From: Serratia sp. H1w
Lineage (GTDB): Bacteria > Pseudomonadota > Gammaproteobacteria > Enterobacterales > Enterobacteriaceae
Direction of reading: 5' to 3'
Assembly: GCF_000633355.1 (NCBI RefSeq)
Contig: NZ_AYMQ01000055.1
Coordinates: 62,001-126,000 of the forward strand
Length of the DNA: 64,000 nucleotides
This document shows positions 1 to 8,681 of the stretch, one piece after another; the stretch's first letter is position 1, and every line of letters begins with the position of its first letter. The notes beneath the pieces are model-generated. The model did no database searches and was not told the DNA's origin. It worked only from the letters and a program-made list of their open reading frames with translations. Both the position numbers and the translations under genes were made by a program.

Positions 1-253
1 TATCGGGGTATTTGTGTTTATGATGCCGGCGATACTGCTTTCCGGCTATGTCTCACCGGTGGAGAATATGCCGGTTTGGTTACAGCATCTCACCTGGGCC
101 AACCCTATCCGCCACTTCACCGATATCACCAAGCAGACCTACCTCAAGGATGCGGGTTTCAGCATTATCTGGCATAGCCTGTGGCCACTACTGGCGATCA
201 CCGCCACCACTGGCAGCGCCGCTTATGCCATGTTCCGGCGCAAGATTGCCTGA
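1..253 (+). CDS. ybhR: ABC-2 type transporter permease, C-terminal fragment (YbhR-like)
   Basis: The reading frame is open from the window edge (phase starts at base 2) to TGA at 251-253, so only the last 83 or so residues are seen. They hold a hydrophobic stretch with the sequence [13 protein letters not shown] followed by NPIRHF and a final membrane helix ending in RRK, as in the last part of ABC-2 permeases. YbhR pairs with YbhS and the ATPase YbhF in an inner-membrane export complex. Its position next to ybhL and moa fits the E. coli order. The family call is firm; the exact member is inferred from position. Confidence 0.8.
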   Translation, partial: IGVFVFMMPAILLSGYVSPVENMPVWLQHLTWANPIRHFTDITKQTYLKDAGFSIIWHSLWPLLAITATTGSAAYAMFRRKIA

Positions 254-263
254 ATTTCGGGCG

Positions 264-296
264 TAAAAAAACCGACGGGTGTAGTCGGTTTTTTTA
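264..296. terminator. Bidirectional rho-independent terminator
   Basis: A perfect 12-bp stem (seven A then CCGAC, pairing with GTCGG then seven T) closes a 7-base loop. T runs lie on the 3' side in both directions, so it can end ybhR on the plus strand and the small RNA at 264-350 on the minus strand. Confidence 0.85.
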
Positions 297-350
297 CTTT
301 CCGGCACTGAGTTGGTGGCTCTGACCAGAGTGGAACGATCCTCATCTGAC
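264..350 (-). ncRNA. Putative antisense antitoxin RNA (Orz-like)
   Basis: On the minus strand a sigma70-type promoter is visible: TTGAAA (380-385 on the plus strand), a 17-bp spacer, then TATTAT (357-362). A start near 350 would give an RNA of about 87 nt ending at the terminator at 264-296. Its first ~33 nt are complementary to the leader of the small-peptide mRNA: plus-strand 318-356 aligns without gaps to 534-572 (offset 216) with 31 of 39 identical bases, and four of the eight differences keep G-U pairs. In the E. coli O157 Zor/Orz system the antitoxin is likewise divergent from the toxin and pairs through its 5' end with the toxin 5' UTR. Family assignment is inference. Confidence 0.6.
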
Positions 351-356
351 GATTAA

Positions 357-430
357 ATAATAGGCCTCGAGCGTTTATTTTTCAACACATGGGTATTTTT
401 TCTGTATAAATTATAGTCAAATTATATATA
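357..430. promoter_or_regulatory. Divergent promoter region for antisense RNA and toxin mRNA
   Basis: This AT-rich segment holds the clear minus-strand promoter (TTGAAA, 17 bp, TATTAT) for the antisense RNA. For the plus-strand toxin mRNA several TATA-like hexamers occur at 405-430 (TATAAA, TATAGT, TATATA) without a convincing -35 box, so the exact plus promoter is not assigned. Confidence 0.5.
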
Positions 431-639
431 GTCAGCGAGTTAGCTCTGGTGATAGTTCTTCTTCGGCATCCCGCCCAGTGCGGTATGAACGATTTAAAGC
501 CCTGGCTGAAAGACGGGTGGTGCCGATTTCAGTGCTCTGGCCGGAGAGGGGCGATCCTCACCTGACAATGAAGATAGCCGTTGTGACAGGCAGTGTAGGA
601 GCGAACTTCGGCGTTCTCTCTCCACTTGTGGAGAAACGG
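430..639 (+). other. Long 5' leader of the small hydrophobic peptide gene
   Basis: About 210 bases separate the presumed start region from the ATG at 640. The leader contains the antisense-pairing stretch at 534-572. A frame is open upstream from GTG 478 and ATG 568 but neither has a ribosome binding site. A long untranslated leader with an antisense target is a hallmark of type I toxin mRNAs. Confidence 0.5.
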
Positions 640-726
640 ATGGAAACTTTTATTGATAAAGTTCTCATCGTTCTGAAAGCGCTGGTTGCGCTGCTGGAAC
701 TGATCCGCCGGTTTATCGATAGATAA
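640..726 (+). CDS. Small hydrophobic peptide, putative type I toxin (Zor-like)
   Basis: This gene encodes 28 residues, beginning METFIDKVLIVLKALV and ending LIRRFIDR. The start is chosen because GTGGAG lies at 628-633, six bases before ATG 640; longer in-frame starts lack such a site. The peptide is one hydrophobic helix (roughly residues 7-22) with an acidic N-terminus and a basic C-terminus. As I remember it, the E. coli toxin ZorO is a 29-residue membrane peptide with a similar MDTL start and repeated LVALL-type hydrophobic pattern. With the divergent complementary RNA at 264-350 this suggests a membrane-depolarising type I toxin. Translation and toxicity are not shown by sequence alone. 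Confidence 0.6.
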   Translation: METFIDKVLIVLKALVALLELIRRFIDR

Positions 727-742
727 CGGCTGAAACGTAGCT

Positions 743-779
743 AAGGCCGGGGGATGACCACTCTCCGGCCTTTAATATT
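743..779 (+). terminator. Terminator of the small-peptide mRNA
   Basis: The 8-bp stem AAGGCCGG / CCGGCCTT surrounds a 14-base loop and is followed by an AT-rich tail, 16 bases after the peptide stop. Confidence 0.6.
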
Positions 780-822
780 TATAGAACAACAGACCACATC
801 TGCAATGGCATCAATGCAAATA

Positions 823-850
823 CAAAAGGCCCTGCAAGCAGAGCCTTTTG
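823..850 (-). terminator. Terminator downstream of ybhL
   Basis: CAAAAGGC and GCCTTTTG form an 8-bp stem with a 12-base loop just after the ybhL stop. On the minus strand it is followed by a short T-rich tail. Confidence 0.6.
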
Positions 851-866
851 TCAGTATTTTCGGGTA

Positions 867-1574
867 TTAACGGCGGTTGCCGAAGATACGCAACAGCATC
901 AGGAACAGGTTGATAAAATCGAGATACAGCGTTAATGCACCGACGATGGCGTATTTACGGAAGCTGTCTTTATCATCAGCATTCAGTTGTTCGCCCATCG
1001 CTTTCAGCTTCTGGGTGTCATACGCCGTCAGGCCGACAAACACCAGCACACCGATATAAGTGATTGCCCACATCAGCGCCGGGCTTTTCAGCCAGATATT
1101 CACCAGCGAAGCCAGCACAATCCCGATCAGCCCCATAAACAGCATGCTGCCGAAACCGCTCAGATCGCGCTTGGTGGTGTAGCCGTACAGGCTCATGGCA
1201 CCAAACATACCCGCAGTAACCACGAAGGTACTGGCGATTGAGCTATAGGTGTAAGCAATAAAGATGCTCGATAAAGTCAGCCCGGTCAGCGCCGAATACA
1301 GCATAAACAGCGCGGTTGCCATGGTGCCGCTCAGGCGGTTAACCATGCCGGAAATCACGAATACCAGGCCAAACTGCAGGATAATCAGCCCGAAGAAGGT
1401 GATCTGGCTAGAGAATATAAAATTGATGATTGCAGGCGTATGCGCTGCGTACCAGGAAACAAACGCCGTCAACAGCAAGCCACAGGTCATCCAGCCATAC
1501 ACCTGCGCCATATAAGCCTGAATGCCGCTGTTGGCACGTTCAACGATCGAACCATTACGTGGATATCGGTCCAT
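867..1574 (-). CDS. ybhL: Bax inhibitor-1 family inner-membrane protein YbhL
   Basis: The 235-residue protein (E. coli YbhL is 234) has about seven hydrophobic helices separated by short loops and a short polar N-terminus (MDRYPRNGS). The UPF0005/BI-1 signature appears in the last helices (ITYIGVLVFVGLTAYDTQKLK), including the conserved Asp that in the family helps control ion conductance. BI-1 relatives such as BsYetJ are pH-sensitive calcium leak channels; the bacterial role is uncertain. It lies downstream of moaE on the same strand with 128 bp between, as in E. coli, and is probably its own unit. Confidence 0.92.
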   Translation of the reverse strand: MDRYPRNGSIVERANSGIQAYMAQVYGWMTCGLLLTAFVSWYAAHTPAIINFIFSSQITFFGLIILQFGLVFVISGMVNRLSGTMATALFMLYSALTGLTLSSIFIAYTYSSIASTFVVTAGMFGAMSLYGYTTKRDLSGFGSMLFMGLIGIVLASLVNIWLKSPALMWAITYIGVLVFVGLTAYDTQKLKAMGEQLNADDKDSFRKYAIVGALTLYLDFINLFLMLLRIFGNRR

Positions 1575-1702
1575 GACGGTTACCTTTTACATGTGAACTA
1601 AGTTTCGGGGAAAATTATCCCCTGCCTACGATAAGCGTATCACATAAAACACCGCGCGAAACGGACAAAGGTATTGATTTATTTCCGCTGTTGAGGCGCG
1701 AT

Positions 1703-2155
1703 TTACCAACGCTTGGCGGCTTGTTTATCGCTATCGCGAGCCTCTACCCAGCGTTCCCCCTGCCCTGTGGCCTCACGTTTCCAGAAGGGAGCCCGGGTTT
1801 TCAGGTAATCCATAATGAATTGTGCCGCCTCGAAGGCCATGCTGCGGTGGGCGCTGGTCACGCCGACAAACACAATTTCATCGCCAGGGAATAAGTCACC
1901 GATGCGATGGATCACCGTTGCCCGCTGCAATGGCCAGCGGCTACGCGCCTCTGCAACGATCTCTTCCAGGGCTTTTTCAGTCATGCCGGGATAATGCTCC
2001 AACGACAACGCACTGACGTCATCCCCCAGATTGTGATTGCGCACTTTGCCGGTAAAGGTCACCACCGCGCCATCATCATCGCACTCTGCCAGCCACTGGT
2101 ATTCTTCACCAACGTTAAAGGTTGCCTGGCCAACGCGGATACGAGTATTTTCCAC
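1703..2155 (-). CDS. moaE: Molybdopterin synthase catalytic subunit MoaE
   Basis: MoaE (150 residues) is the large subunit of molybdopterin synthase, which transfers sulfur from the MoaD thiocarboxylate to cyclic pyranopterin monophosphate in the cytoplasm. The visible motifs are FTGKVRNHN near residue 34, the R-S-M-A-F-E-A-A segment, and YLKTRAPFWKRE with Lys119 and Lys126, the catalytic lysines of E. coli MoaE. It starts two bases after the moaD stop, so the two subunits are translationally coupled as the last pair of the moa operon. Confidence 0.98.
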   Translation of the reverse strand: MENTRIRVGQATFNVGEEYQWLAECDDDGAVVTFTGKVRNHNLGDDVSALSLEHYPGMTEKALEEIVAEARSRWPLQRATVIHRIGDLFPGDEIVFVGVTSAHRSMAFEAAQFIMDYLKTRAPFWKREATGQGERWVEARDSDKQAAKRW

Positions 2156-2157
2156 TG

Positions 2158-2403
2158 TTAACCTCCGGTTACCGGTGGAAAGAAAGCAACTTCATCGCCA
2201 GCGTGCAGTGGGTGCTCTGCGGCCACCAGCGATTGGTTTACCGCCGTCAGCAATTTACCGGATTCCAACGCCAGCGCCCAACGTTCGCCACGCTCACACA
2301 GCGATTTACGCAGCTCTTCCACCGTCAGGTACTGCGCAGGCAGGCTCAGCGCACTGGTGCCCACCAGTTCACGCACCTGGGCAAAAAACAGAATATTGAT
2401 CAT
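2158..2403 (-). CDS. moaD: Molybdopterin synthase sulfur carrier subunit MoaD
   Basis: MoaD (81 residues) is a ubiquitin-fold sulfur carrier. Its C-terminal Gly-Gly (FFPPVTGG) is adenylated by MoeB and converted to the thiocarboxylate that supplies the dithiolene sulfurs of molybdopterin. The length and the tail match the family. The start ATG overlaps the moaC stop by four bases (ATGA), indicating coupled translation. Confidence 0.98.
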   Translation of the reverse strand: MINILFFAQVRELVGTSALSLPAQYLTVEELRKSLCERGERWALALESGKLLTAVNQSLVAAEHPLHAGDEVAFFPPVTGG

Positions 2404-2879
2404 AATTCCACCTTAAAATCACCGGACTTACCGCCGCTTTTCGCCAGCAGCCGTACCGGGCCAATTACCATATCTTTCTGCACCGCTTTGCACATGTCGT
2501 AGATGGTTAACGCAGCGACCGAAGCCGCGGTCAGCGCTTCCATTTCCACCCCGGTTTTACCGGTCAAACGGCAGCAGGTTTCGATGCGCACGCGGTTAAA
2601 CTCCGGTTGCGCTTCGAGCTGTACTTCCACTTTGCTCAGCATCAGCGGATGGCAAAGCGGGATCAGTTCCCAAGTGCGTTTCGCTGCCTGGATACCGGCA
2701 ATACGTGCCGTGGCGAATACGTCACCTTTATGATGGCTGCCGTCGATAATCATCGCCAGCGTGGCCGCCTGCATTTCAACAAAGGCTTCGGCACGGGCTT
2801 CACGCACCGTCTCCGCTTTGGCCGAGACATCGACCATATGGGCTTCGCCGGCGGCATTGATGTGAGTAAGCTGCGTCAT
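2400..2879 (-). CDS. moaC: Cyclic pyranopterin monophosphate synthase MoaC
   Basis: MoaC (159 residues, E. coli 161) converts the MoaA product 3',8-cyclo-GTP into cyclic pyranopterin monophosphate. Conserved catalytic positions are visible: Lys51 in SHHKGDV, His77 in [14 protein letters not shown], and Asp128 with Lys131 in TIYDMCKAV, plus the glycine-rich KSGGKSGDF near the end. The protein is hexameric in the family. It sits between moaB and moaD, three bases after the moaB stop. Confidence 0.98.
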   Translation of the reverse strand: MTQLTHINAAGEAHMVDVSAKAETVREARAEAFVEMQAATLAMIIDGSHHKGDVFATARIAGIQAAKRTWELIPLCHPLMLSKVEVQLEAQPEFNRVRIETCCRLTGKTGVEMEALTAASVAALTIYDMCKAVQKDMVIGPVRLLAKSGGKSGDFKVEL

Positions 2880-2882
2880 GAG

Positions 2883-3395
2883 TTATTTCTTTAAATGAGG
2901 TAAGAAGTTGCACGGGCGATGGCGCGCGTCCAACTGTTCTTCAATGATACGTTCCCAGGCGGTACGACAGGCGCGGGTAGAACCCGGCATGGCAAAGATC
3001 ACCGTCTGATTGGCAATACCGGCCACGGCGCGTGACTGAATGGTCGCCGTACCGATCTCTTCGAACGACACCATGCGGAACAGTTCGCCGAACCCTTCCA
3101 CCTCGCGGTCGAACAGCGGTAACAGCGCTTCTGGCGTATTGTCCCCGGAGGTAAAGCCGGTGCCGCCATTAATCAGCACCACTTGCACGTCGTCGCTGGC
3201 AATCCACGCGGAAACCTGTGCACGGATCTGATAGATATTGTCTTTGACCAGGGCGCGCGCCACCACCTGATGACCGGTTTCAAGCGCTGCCTCTTGCAGA
3301 TATTGGCCGGAGGTATCTTCCGCTTCAGTGCGGCGATCCGAGACGGTCAGAATGGCAATCTTTGCCGCAATAAATTCACTGCTGATCTTGCTCAT
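2883..3395 (-). CDS. moaB: Molybdenum cofactor biosynthesis protein MoaB
   Basis: MoaB (170 residues) belongs to the MogA/MoaB molybdopterin-adenylyltransferase fold. The motif INGGTGFTSGDNTPEALLPLF, with its acidic residues, binds the pterin. In E. coli MoaB is dispensable and the adenylyltransferase step is done by MogA, so its exact role is unclear. An AAGGAG site lies about ten bases before the ATG. It is separated from moaA by 78 bp that carry a repeat (3422-3460). Confidence 0.96.
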   Translation of the reverse strand: MSKISSEFIAAKIAILTVSDRRTEAEDTSGQYLQEAALETGHQVVARALVKDNIYQIRAQVSAWIASDDVQVVLINGGTGFTSGDNTPEALLPLFDREVEGFGELFRMVSFEEIGTATIQSRAVAGIANQTVIFAMPGSTRACRTAWERIIEEQLDARHRPCNFLPHLKK

Positions 3396-3421
3396 TGTGT
3401 GTTGTGCTCCTTTTGTCGTAA

Positions 3422-3460
3422 CCCCCTCACCCTAACCCTCTCCCACAGGGAGAGGGAACC
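3422..3460. repeat. Solo arm of the CCCCTCACCCTAACCC repeat family
   Basis: The sequence starts CCCCTCACCCTAACCCTCTC and folds as CCCTCTCCC / GGGAGAGGG. The same arm borders the elements at 6110-6264 and 17656-17814. Here only one arm is present, inside the moaA-moaB spacer, where the transcript would form a hairpin. Confidence 0.8.
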
Positions 3461-3473
3461 GATCGAGTTAAGG

Positions 3474-4457
3474 CTAGCCACCGATAAACGATAGGTTCTG
3501 GGTGAGGCCGCTATTGCCCTGATGCAGGAAGTGGGTCTGCTTTTTGGTTTGCAGCCCGCTTTGAATGCGCATTTTCAGCTGTTCCAATTGGTCGTCATCC
3601 GCCAGCAGATCGCGCAGGGTTATACCTTGCTCACCAAACAGGCACAGATGCAGATTGCCGATGGCGGAAACCCGCAGGCGGTTGCAGCTGGCACAGAAAT
3701 CTTTTTCGTACGGCATGATCAGCCCAATCTCGCCCTGATAATCCGGGTGGCTGAATACCTGCGCCGGGCCATCGCTGCGGCCACGGATTTGGCGCTGCCA
3801 ACCCTGCTGCTCTAATTGCAGACGGATCACTTCGCCAGAAACATGGTGCTTGCGGAACAGATCGCTGCCATCACCGGTTTCCATCAGTTCGATAAACCGC
3901 AGTTGGATTGGCCGATCCTTGATCCATTGCAGGAAGCTGCCCAGTTGCTGATGATTAACATCACGCATCAGTACGGCATTCACCTTCACCTTGCTGTATC
4001 CGGCGGTAAAGGCGGCATCGATCCCCTCCATCACCTGGCGGAACTTGTCCTGACCGGTAATGGCATGAAACTGGCGTGCATCAAGGCTGTCTACGCTGAC
4101 GTTAATCGCCGTAAGGCCCGCATCGCGCCAACTGGCCACGTCACGTGCCAGGCGATAGCCGTTGGTGGTGACAGCCAGAGTACGGATTGCCGGGTTTTCA
4201 CGCACGGCGGCAATGATATCGGTAAAATCGCGGCGTAAAGAAGGCTCACCGCCGGTCAGGCGTACCTTTTCGGTACCCAAATCGGCGAAGGCACGGCTGA
4301 CGCGCCGGATCTCATCCAGAGAGAGGAAGGTCTTCGGGCTGCCGCTGGGTTTATAGCCATCCGGCAGACAGTAGGTGCAACGAAAGTTACACACGTCGGT
4401 GATCGACAGGCGCAAATAATAGAATTTGCGCTCAAAAGCATCAATGAGTTGCGGCAC
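3474..4457 (-). CDS. moaA: GTP 3',8-cyclase MoaA (radical SAM)
   Basis: MoaA uses two 4Fe-4S clusters to rearrange GTP to 3',8-cyclo-GTP, the first step of molybdenum cofactor synthesis. The N-terminal SAM cluster motif is CNFRCTYC (Cys23, 27, 30); the C-terminal cluster uses CASCNRLR and the later LHLCLFG cysteine. The protein ends in the essential Gly-Gly (LSFIGG). I chose GTG 4457 (327 residues, E. coli 329) because GGAAGG lies eight bases upstream and the protein then begins [16 protein letters not shown] as in relatives. Longer in-frame starts would lie inside the riboswitch. Confidence 0.95.
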   Translation of the reverse strand: MPQLIDAFERKFYYLRLSITDVCNFRCTYCLPDGYKPSGSPKTFLSLDEIRRVSRAFADLGTEKVRLTGGEPSLRRDFTDIIAAVRENPAIRTLAVTTNGYRLARDVASWRDAGLTAINVSVDSLDARQFHAITGQDKFRQVMEGIDAAFTAGYSKVKVNAVLMRDVNHQQLGSFLQWIKDRPIQLRFIELMETGDGSDLFRKHHVSGEVIRLQLEQQGWQRQIRGRSDGPAQVFSHPDYQGEIGLIMPYEKDFCASCNRLRVSAIGNLHLCLFGEQGITLRDLLADDDQLEQLKMRIQSGLQTKKQTHFLHQGNSGLTQNLSFIGG

Positions 4458-4476
4458 CTGTAACACCTTCCAAATA

Positions 4477-4637
4477 CGGGAGATGCGAGCGTTTCCACTC
4501 TGCACCCTGGTGGCTGACATCGCCACGGCCAGGGTACCCTATCGCTCCAAAGAACAACGTAGGCACCAAGGCTAGGAGTTTTGATCCCCTCCCCACTACC
4601 TCAAGTAGCCGGGACGAAACCGTGGTTTTCCAGAGAA
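4477..4637 (-). promoter_or_regulatory. Moco RNA motif (molybdenum cofactor riboswitch) of moaA
   Basis: The minus-strand leader of moaA holds the conserved blocks of the Moco riboswitch as in E. coli: an ACCACGGTTTCGTCCCGG block (around 4611-4628), CTTTGGAGCGATAGGG (around 4542-4557), and GGAAACGCTCGCATCTCCCG (4478-4497). The moaA ribosome binding site follows directly after the last block, which fits the known mode in which cofactor binding lowers moa translation. Assignment is by recalled consensus; a covariance search with the Rfam Moco model would settle it. Confidence 0.85.
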
Positions 4638-4853
4638 TTCTAGCGCTAAACAACTGCGATAGCCAATGTGGATTTACGCTATATACCTGTGTATACAGCG
4701 ATTTTTCATCCTCTCAGGTCTGGATAACCATAATAAACAACCGTTACGCCAACGAATTGACCAGAATCACGCAAATCGCACTCTTTATCGCGTTTTTGCG
4801 CCAAATCCGCTACTTTAAGCAGGCAGTCTACCTACCCTGAGTTAAGGAATTTT

Positions 4854-5771
4854 ATGCGTAACCGTACCCTGGCCGATCTTGATCGGGTCGTGGCATTAGG
4901 CGGTGGTCACGGTCTTGGCCGTGTGATGTCTTCACTGTCGTCGTTGGGTTCTCGCCTGACCGGCATTGTCACCACTACCGATAACGGCGGTTCTACCGGC
5001 CGCATCCGTCGTTCCGAAGGCGGCATTGCCTGGGGTGACACCCGTAATTGCCTCAATCAGCTCATTACCGAGCCTAGCGTCGCCTCGGCGATGTTTGAAT
5101 ACCGTTTTAGCGGCAATGGGGAGCTGGCTGGGCATAACCTGGGAAATCTGATGCTGAAAGCCTTGGATCACCTGAGCGTACGCCCGTTGGAGGCAATCAA
5201 TCTGGTACGTAGCCTGCTGAAGGTCGACGCAGCGCTGATCCCGATGTCTGAACAGCCGGTCGATCTGATGGCTCACGATCATGAAGGGCATCAGGTTTAT
5301 GGCGAAGTGAATATCGATCAGTTAAAGATCATGCCGCAAGAACTGATGCTCTCGCCACCGGTACATGCTACCCGCGAAGCGGTTGAAGCGATCGCGCAGG
5401 CCGATCTGATCCTGATCGGGCCAGGCAGTTTTCTGACCAGCCTGATGCCACTGTTGCTACTGGAAGATCTGACTCAGGCCCTACGCCGCAGCAGCGCCAA
5501 TATGGTGTACATCGGAAACCTGGGCCGTGAACTGAGCGTCGCCGCTGCTGCCCTGACGCTGCAAGATAAACTGGCGCTGATGGAAGAAAAGATCGGTCGC
5601 AAAATGATCGACGCGGTCATTGTCGGCCCAGCGGTGGATACCAGCGCCATACAGGATCGCATTGTGGTGCAACAGCCGCTGGAAGCCAGCGATATCCCGT
5701 ACCGCCACGATCGCCAGCTATTACGCCAGGCGCTGGATACCGCGTTGGTGGAACTGGCTAGCCGCGATTAA
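4854..5771 (+). CDS. ybhK: YvcK/CofD-family gluconeogenesis factor YbhK
   Basis: The 305-residue protein has the N-terminal Rossmann-like signature [17 protein letters not shown] and the family motif [14 protein letters not shown], plus [11 protein letters not shown]. Family members (B. subtilis YvcK, M. tuberculosis CuvA) bind UDP-sugars and support growth on gluconeogenic carbon and cell-wall homeostasis; the enterobacterial protein is little studied. An AAGGAA site precedes ATG 4854. It is divergent from moaA, with a 216-bp spacer beyond the riboswitch, and overlaps the convergent VF530 gene by four bases at 5768-5771. Confidence 0.93.
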   Translation: MRNRTLADLDRVVALGGGHGLGRVMSSLSSLGSRLTGIVTTTDNGGSTGRIRRSEGGIAWGDTRNCLNQLITEPSVASAMFEYRFSGNGELAGHNLGNLMLKALDHLSVRPLEAINLVRSLLKVDAALIPMSEQPVDLMAHDHEGHQVYGEVNIDQLKIMPQELMLSPPVHATREAVEAIAQADLILIGPGSFLTSLMPLLLLEDLTQALRRSSANMVYIGNLGRELSVAAAALTLQDKLALMEEKIGRKMIDAVIVGPAVDTSAIQDRIVVQQPLEASDIPYRHDRQLLRQALDTALVELASRD

Positions 5772-6007
5772 TCCTGGCCACGGAGCCAAGGGTTATCGCT
5801 AACGCTGTCGATGTAGAGATCTTCTACCTGCTTGCGCGCCCACGGCGTGCGGCGTAAAAACTTGAGGCTGGATTTGATGCTCGGATCGCTGCTGAAGCAG
5901 TTGATGCGAATACGCTCTGCCAGCCCGCTCCAGCCATATTGTGCCACTAGCTTGTTCAGCAGTTGCTCCAGCGTGATGCCGTGTAACGGGTCTTTGGATG
6001 GGGTCAT
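5768..6007 (-). CDS. VF530 family (DUF2132) small protein
   Basis: This 79-residue protein ([20 protein letters not shown] start) matches the VF530 family, whose conserved core is LHGITLE, a YGW..L motif, and a C-terminal [17 protein letters not shown] block. Family structures show a small alpha/beta DNA-binding-like fold, and the function is unknown. It is convergent with ybhK, the stop codons overlapping by four bases. Fairly confident of the family, not of any role. Confidence 0.88.
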   Translation of the reverse strand: MTPSKDPLHGITLEQLLNKLVAQYGWSGLAERIRINCFSSDPSIKSSLKFLRRTPWARKQVEDLYIDSVSDNPWLRGQD

Positions 6008-6109
6008 GGCGGCTACTCATCTCAATACTTGGGGCGCACACCTTAATCAGCAAACGGGCGTACGGCAAGAAAATTTACCAGGATCATACCACTTAATGCT
6101 TGTCTGCTG

Positions 6110-6264
6110 CCCCTCACCCCAACCCTCTCCCGAATTACAATCCGAGCATGTCATAAGCGAGTGTTTAGGGAGAGGGAGCTAGCACTGAGCCGCAGTTAAG
6201 TGCGGGAGTGAAACTGTAGCACGCTCAGTCCCCTCTCCTTTTGGGAGAGGGCTAGGGTGAGGGG
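6110..6264. repeat. MITE-like element with CCCCTCACCC terminal inverted repeats
   Basis: The left arm CCCCTCACCCCAACCCTCTC (from 6110) and the right arm GGGAGAGGGCTAGGGTGAGG (6243-6262, up to 6264) are inverted copies, and each arm also carries its own short hairpin (CCCTCTCCC / GGGAGAGGG). The ~155-bp unit fills the gap between the VF530 gene and uvrB. A second element of the same build lies at 17656-17814. It has no coding capacity. Confidence 0.75.
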
Positions 6265-6276
6265 CATCACTGCACG

Positions 6277-8289
6277 TTATGAAAGCGCGATAAACTTCTC
6301 GCGCAACTGGTGGATCTCATCACGCACCGCCGCGGCCTGTTCAAACTCCAGATTCTGCGCATGTGAATACATCTGTGCCTCCAGCTCCTGGATTTTTTGC
6401 TCCAGCGCTTTGGGGGTAAGCAGCTTGTACTGCGCCGCATTCTCTGCCGCTTTGCCCTTCCCTTTGTTTTTACCGCGGCTGCTTGGCTGCCCAAGTTGCA
6501 GAATATCCGAAATCTTCTTGTTCAAGCCCTTCGGCACGATGCCGTTGGCTTCGTTATGCGCCTGCTGCTTGGCACGGCGACGTTCCGTTTCGCCGATCGC
6601 CTTGGCCATCGAATCGGTGATCCGATCGCCATACAGGATCGCCTTGCCGTTCAGGTTTCGTGCCGCTCGACCGATGGTCTGAATCAGCGAGCGTTCAGAA
6701 CGCAGGAAGCCTTCTTTGTCTGCGTCCAGGATCGCCACCAGCGACACCTCAGGCATGTCCAGACCTTCCCTTAACAGGTTGATGCCCACCAGCACGTCAA
6801 ACTCACCAAGGCGCAAATCGCGGATGATTTCGACACGTTCGACCGTATCGATATCCGAGTGCAGGTAACGCACCCGCTCGCCGTGTTCTTCCAGGTATTC
6901 CGTCAGGTCTTCTGCCATACGCTTGGTCAACGTGGTGACCAGCACGCGTTCGTTGATGGCAACGCGCTTGCGGATCTCGGAAAGCAGATCGTCCACCTGA
7001 GTAGTGACCGGGCGTACTTCAACGATCGGATCCAGCAAGCCGGTTGGGCGCACCACCTGATCGATAATATCGCCGCCGGATTTCTCCAGCTCATATTTGC
7101 CCGGCGTGGCAGAGACGTAGATGGTCTGCGGTGCCGCAGCGGCAAACTCTTCAAAGCGCATCGGCCGGTTATCCAGCGCCGAAGGCAGGCGGAAGCCGTA
7201 CTCCACCAGCGTTTCTTTACGCGAGCGGTCACCTTTGAACATGCCGCCGATCTGCGGGATGGTAACGTGGGATTCATCCACCACCAGCAAGCCGTCTGCC
7301 GGCAGATAGTCGAAAAGGGTTGGCGGTGGTTCGCCCTCGCCGCGCCCGGAAAGATAGCGCGAGTAGTTTTCGATACCGGAGCAGTAACCCAGCTCGTTCA
7401 TCATTTCCAGATCGAACTGGGTACGCTGGGTCAGCCGCTGTTCCTCCAGCAGCTTGTTGTTTTCCAGCAGCACCTTGCGCCGCTGAGCCAATTCCACCTT
7501 GATCTCTTCCATCGCCTGCACGATACGTTCACGCGGGGTGACGTAGTGGGATTTGGGGTAGATGGTAAAGCGCGGTACCACCTGCTCAATCTGGCCGGTG
7601 AGCGGATCGAACAGCGACAGGCGTTCGACCTCTTCATCGAACAGCTCAACGCGCAGCGCCAGCTCGTCCGATTCCGCCGGGAAAATGTCGATCACTTCGC
7701 CACGCACGCGGAAGGTGGCACGCTGGAAAGCCTGATCGTTGCGGGTATATTGCAGCTCGGCCAGACGGCGCAGGATCGAACGCTGATCGATGATCATGCC
7801 CTTGGTCAGGTGCAGCATCATTTTCAGGTACAGATCCGGATCGCCCAAGCCGTAGATCGCGGAAACCGAGGCAACTACCACCACGTCCCGCCGCTCTAGC
7901 AGTGCTTTGGTGGCAGACAGACGCATCTGCTCGATATGCTCGTTGATCGAGGCATCTTTCTCGATAAAGGTATCGGAGCTCGGCACATAGGCTTCTGGCT
8001 GGTAGTAATCGTAATAGGAGACAAAATATTCCACCGCATTCTCGGGAAAGAACTCTTTCATCTCGCCATACAGCTGCGCCGCCAACGTCTTGTTGGGTGC
8101 CAGCACCATGGTGGGCCGGTTGAGATCGGCGATCACATTGGCGATGGTAAAGGTTTTACCTGAGCCGGTTACCCCCAGCAGCGTTTGGTGCGCCAGGCCG
8201 TCTTCCAGACCCTCTTCCAGCTTTTGGATGGCTTGCGGCTGATCGCCGGCCGGTTTGAATTCGGAATGCAGTTTGAAATGTTTGCTCAT
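6277..8289 (-). CDS. uvrB: Excinuclease ABC subunit UvrB
   Basis: UvrB (670 residues) is the damage-verifying helicase-like subunit of nucleotide excision repair; it is loaded by UvrA and recruits UvrC. Walker A is GVTGSGKT (residues 39-46). The beta-hairpin that clamps DNA is marked by [12 protein letters not shown] (92-103). Walker B is [11 protein letters not shown], and helicase motifs V/VI include [13 protein letters not shown] and QTIGRAARN. The C-terminal UVR coiled-coil ([17 protein letters not shown]) binds UvrC. A LexA box lies about 85 bp upstream. Confidence 0.99.
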   Translation of the reverse strand: MSKHFKLHSEFKPAGDQPQAIQKLEEGLEDGLAHQTLLGVTGSGKTFTIANVIADLNRPTMVLAPNKTLAAQLYGEMKEFFPENAVEYFVSYYDYYQPEAYVPSSDTFIEKDASINEHIEQMRLSATKALLERRDVVVVASVSAIYGLGDPDLYLKMMLHLTKGMIIDQRSILRRLAELQYTRNDQAFQRATFRVRGEVIDIFPAESDELALRVELFDEEVERLSLFDPLTGQIEQVVPRFTIYPKSHYVTPRERIVQAMEEIKVELAQRRKVLLENNKLLEEQRLTQRTQFDLEMMNELGYCSGIENYSRYLSGRGEGEPPPTLFDYLPADGLLVVDESHVTIPQIGGMFKGDRSRKETLVEYGFRLPSALDNRPMRFEEFAAAAPQTIYVSATPGKYELEKSGGDIIDQVVRPTGLLDPIVEVRPVTTQVDDLLSEIRKRVAINERVLVTTLTKRMAEDLTEYLEEHGERVRYLHSDIDTVERVEIIRDLRLGEFDVLVGINLLREGLDMPEVSLVAILDADKEGFLRSERSLIQTIGRAARNLNGKAILYGDRITDSMAKAIGETERRRAKQQAHNEANGIVPKGLNKKISDILQLGQPSSRGKNKGKGKAAENAAQYKLLTPKALEQKIQELEAQMYSHAQNLEFEQAAAVRDEIHQLREKFIALS

Positions 8290-8374
8290 ATCCCCATCAT
8301 CTTTCAGGTTTGCGGCCAGACGGTAGCGGCCTAATTATGGAAAGACCGGAAGATTTCCGCCAGTGCGTATGATA

Positions 8375-8390
8375 CTGGATATAAAACCAG
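8375..8390. promoter_or_regulatory. LexA (SOS) box upstream of uvrB
   Basis: CTGGATATAAAACCAG has the CTG-N10-CAG form of LexA operators, with flanking TA and CT. E. coli uvrB is LexA-controlled, and the box lies 86-101 bases before the uvrB start. Confidence 0.85.
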
Positions 8391-8681
8391 CTTCAAGCGG
8401 ATTTATACTCTTCGCGTCCGTTAACGGGGCGCGAGCGCACCGGCAAGGTGACAATATCATGACATTTTTATTGTCAATCACCGTGTTATCCCCAGATTGC
8501 GTCACGAATTAACTTTTGGCTCTAAGCTGGCTGAAAAACCGCTGATCGGTGCGTTAGCGTTACCCGTTGGCTTGATTTTAATTAACTTACTGATATTAAA
8601 CTAATTTAATAAAAAGACGAGAATGCGGACAACCTGCGCACAACCCGCGCCCGCTCTCTGTTCACACCGCTTTTCTAAGTA

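Noticed and set aside
478-639. Upstream extension of the small toxin-like peptide from GTG 478 or ATG 568
   Set aside because: Neither start has a ribosome binding site, the extension is not hydrophobic, and it spans the antisense-pairing leader. ATG 640 has GTGGAG at the right distance.
4678-4699. Imperfect palindrome in the moaA-ybhK spacer
   Set aside because: Symmetry is broken at several positions, it does not fit ModE or LexA operators, and its function cannot be argued.
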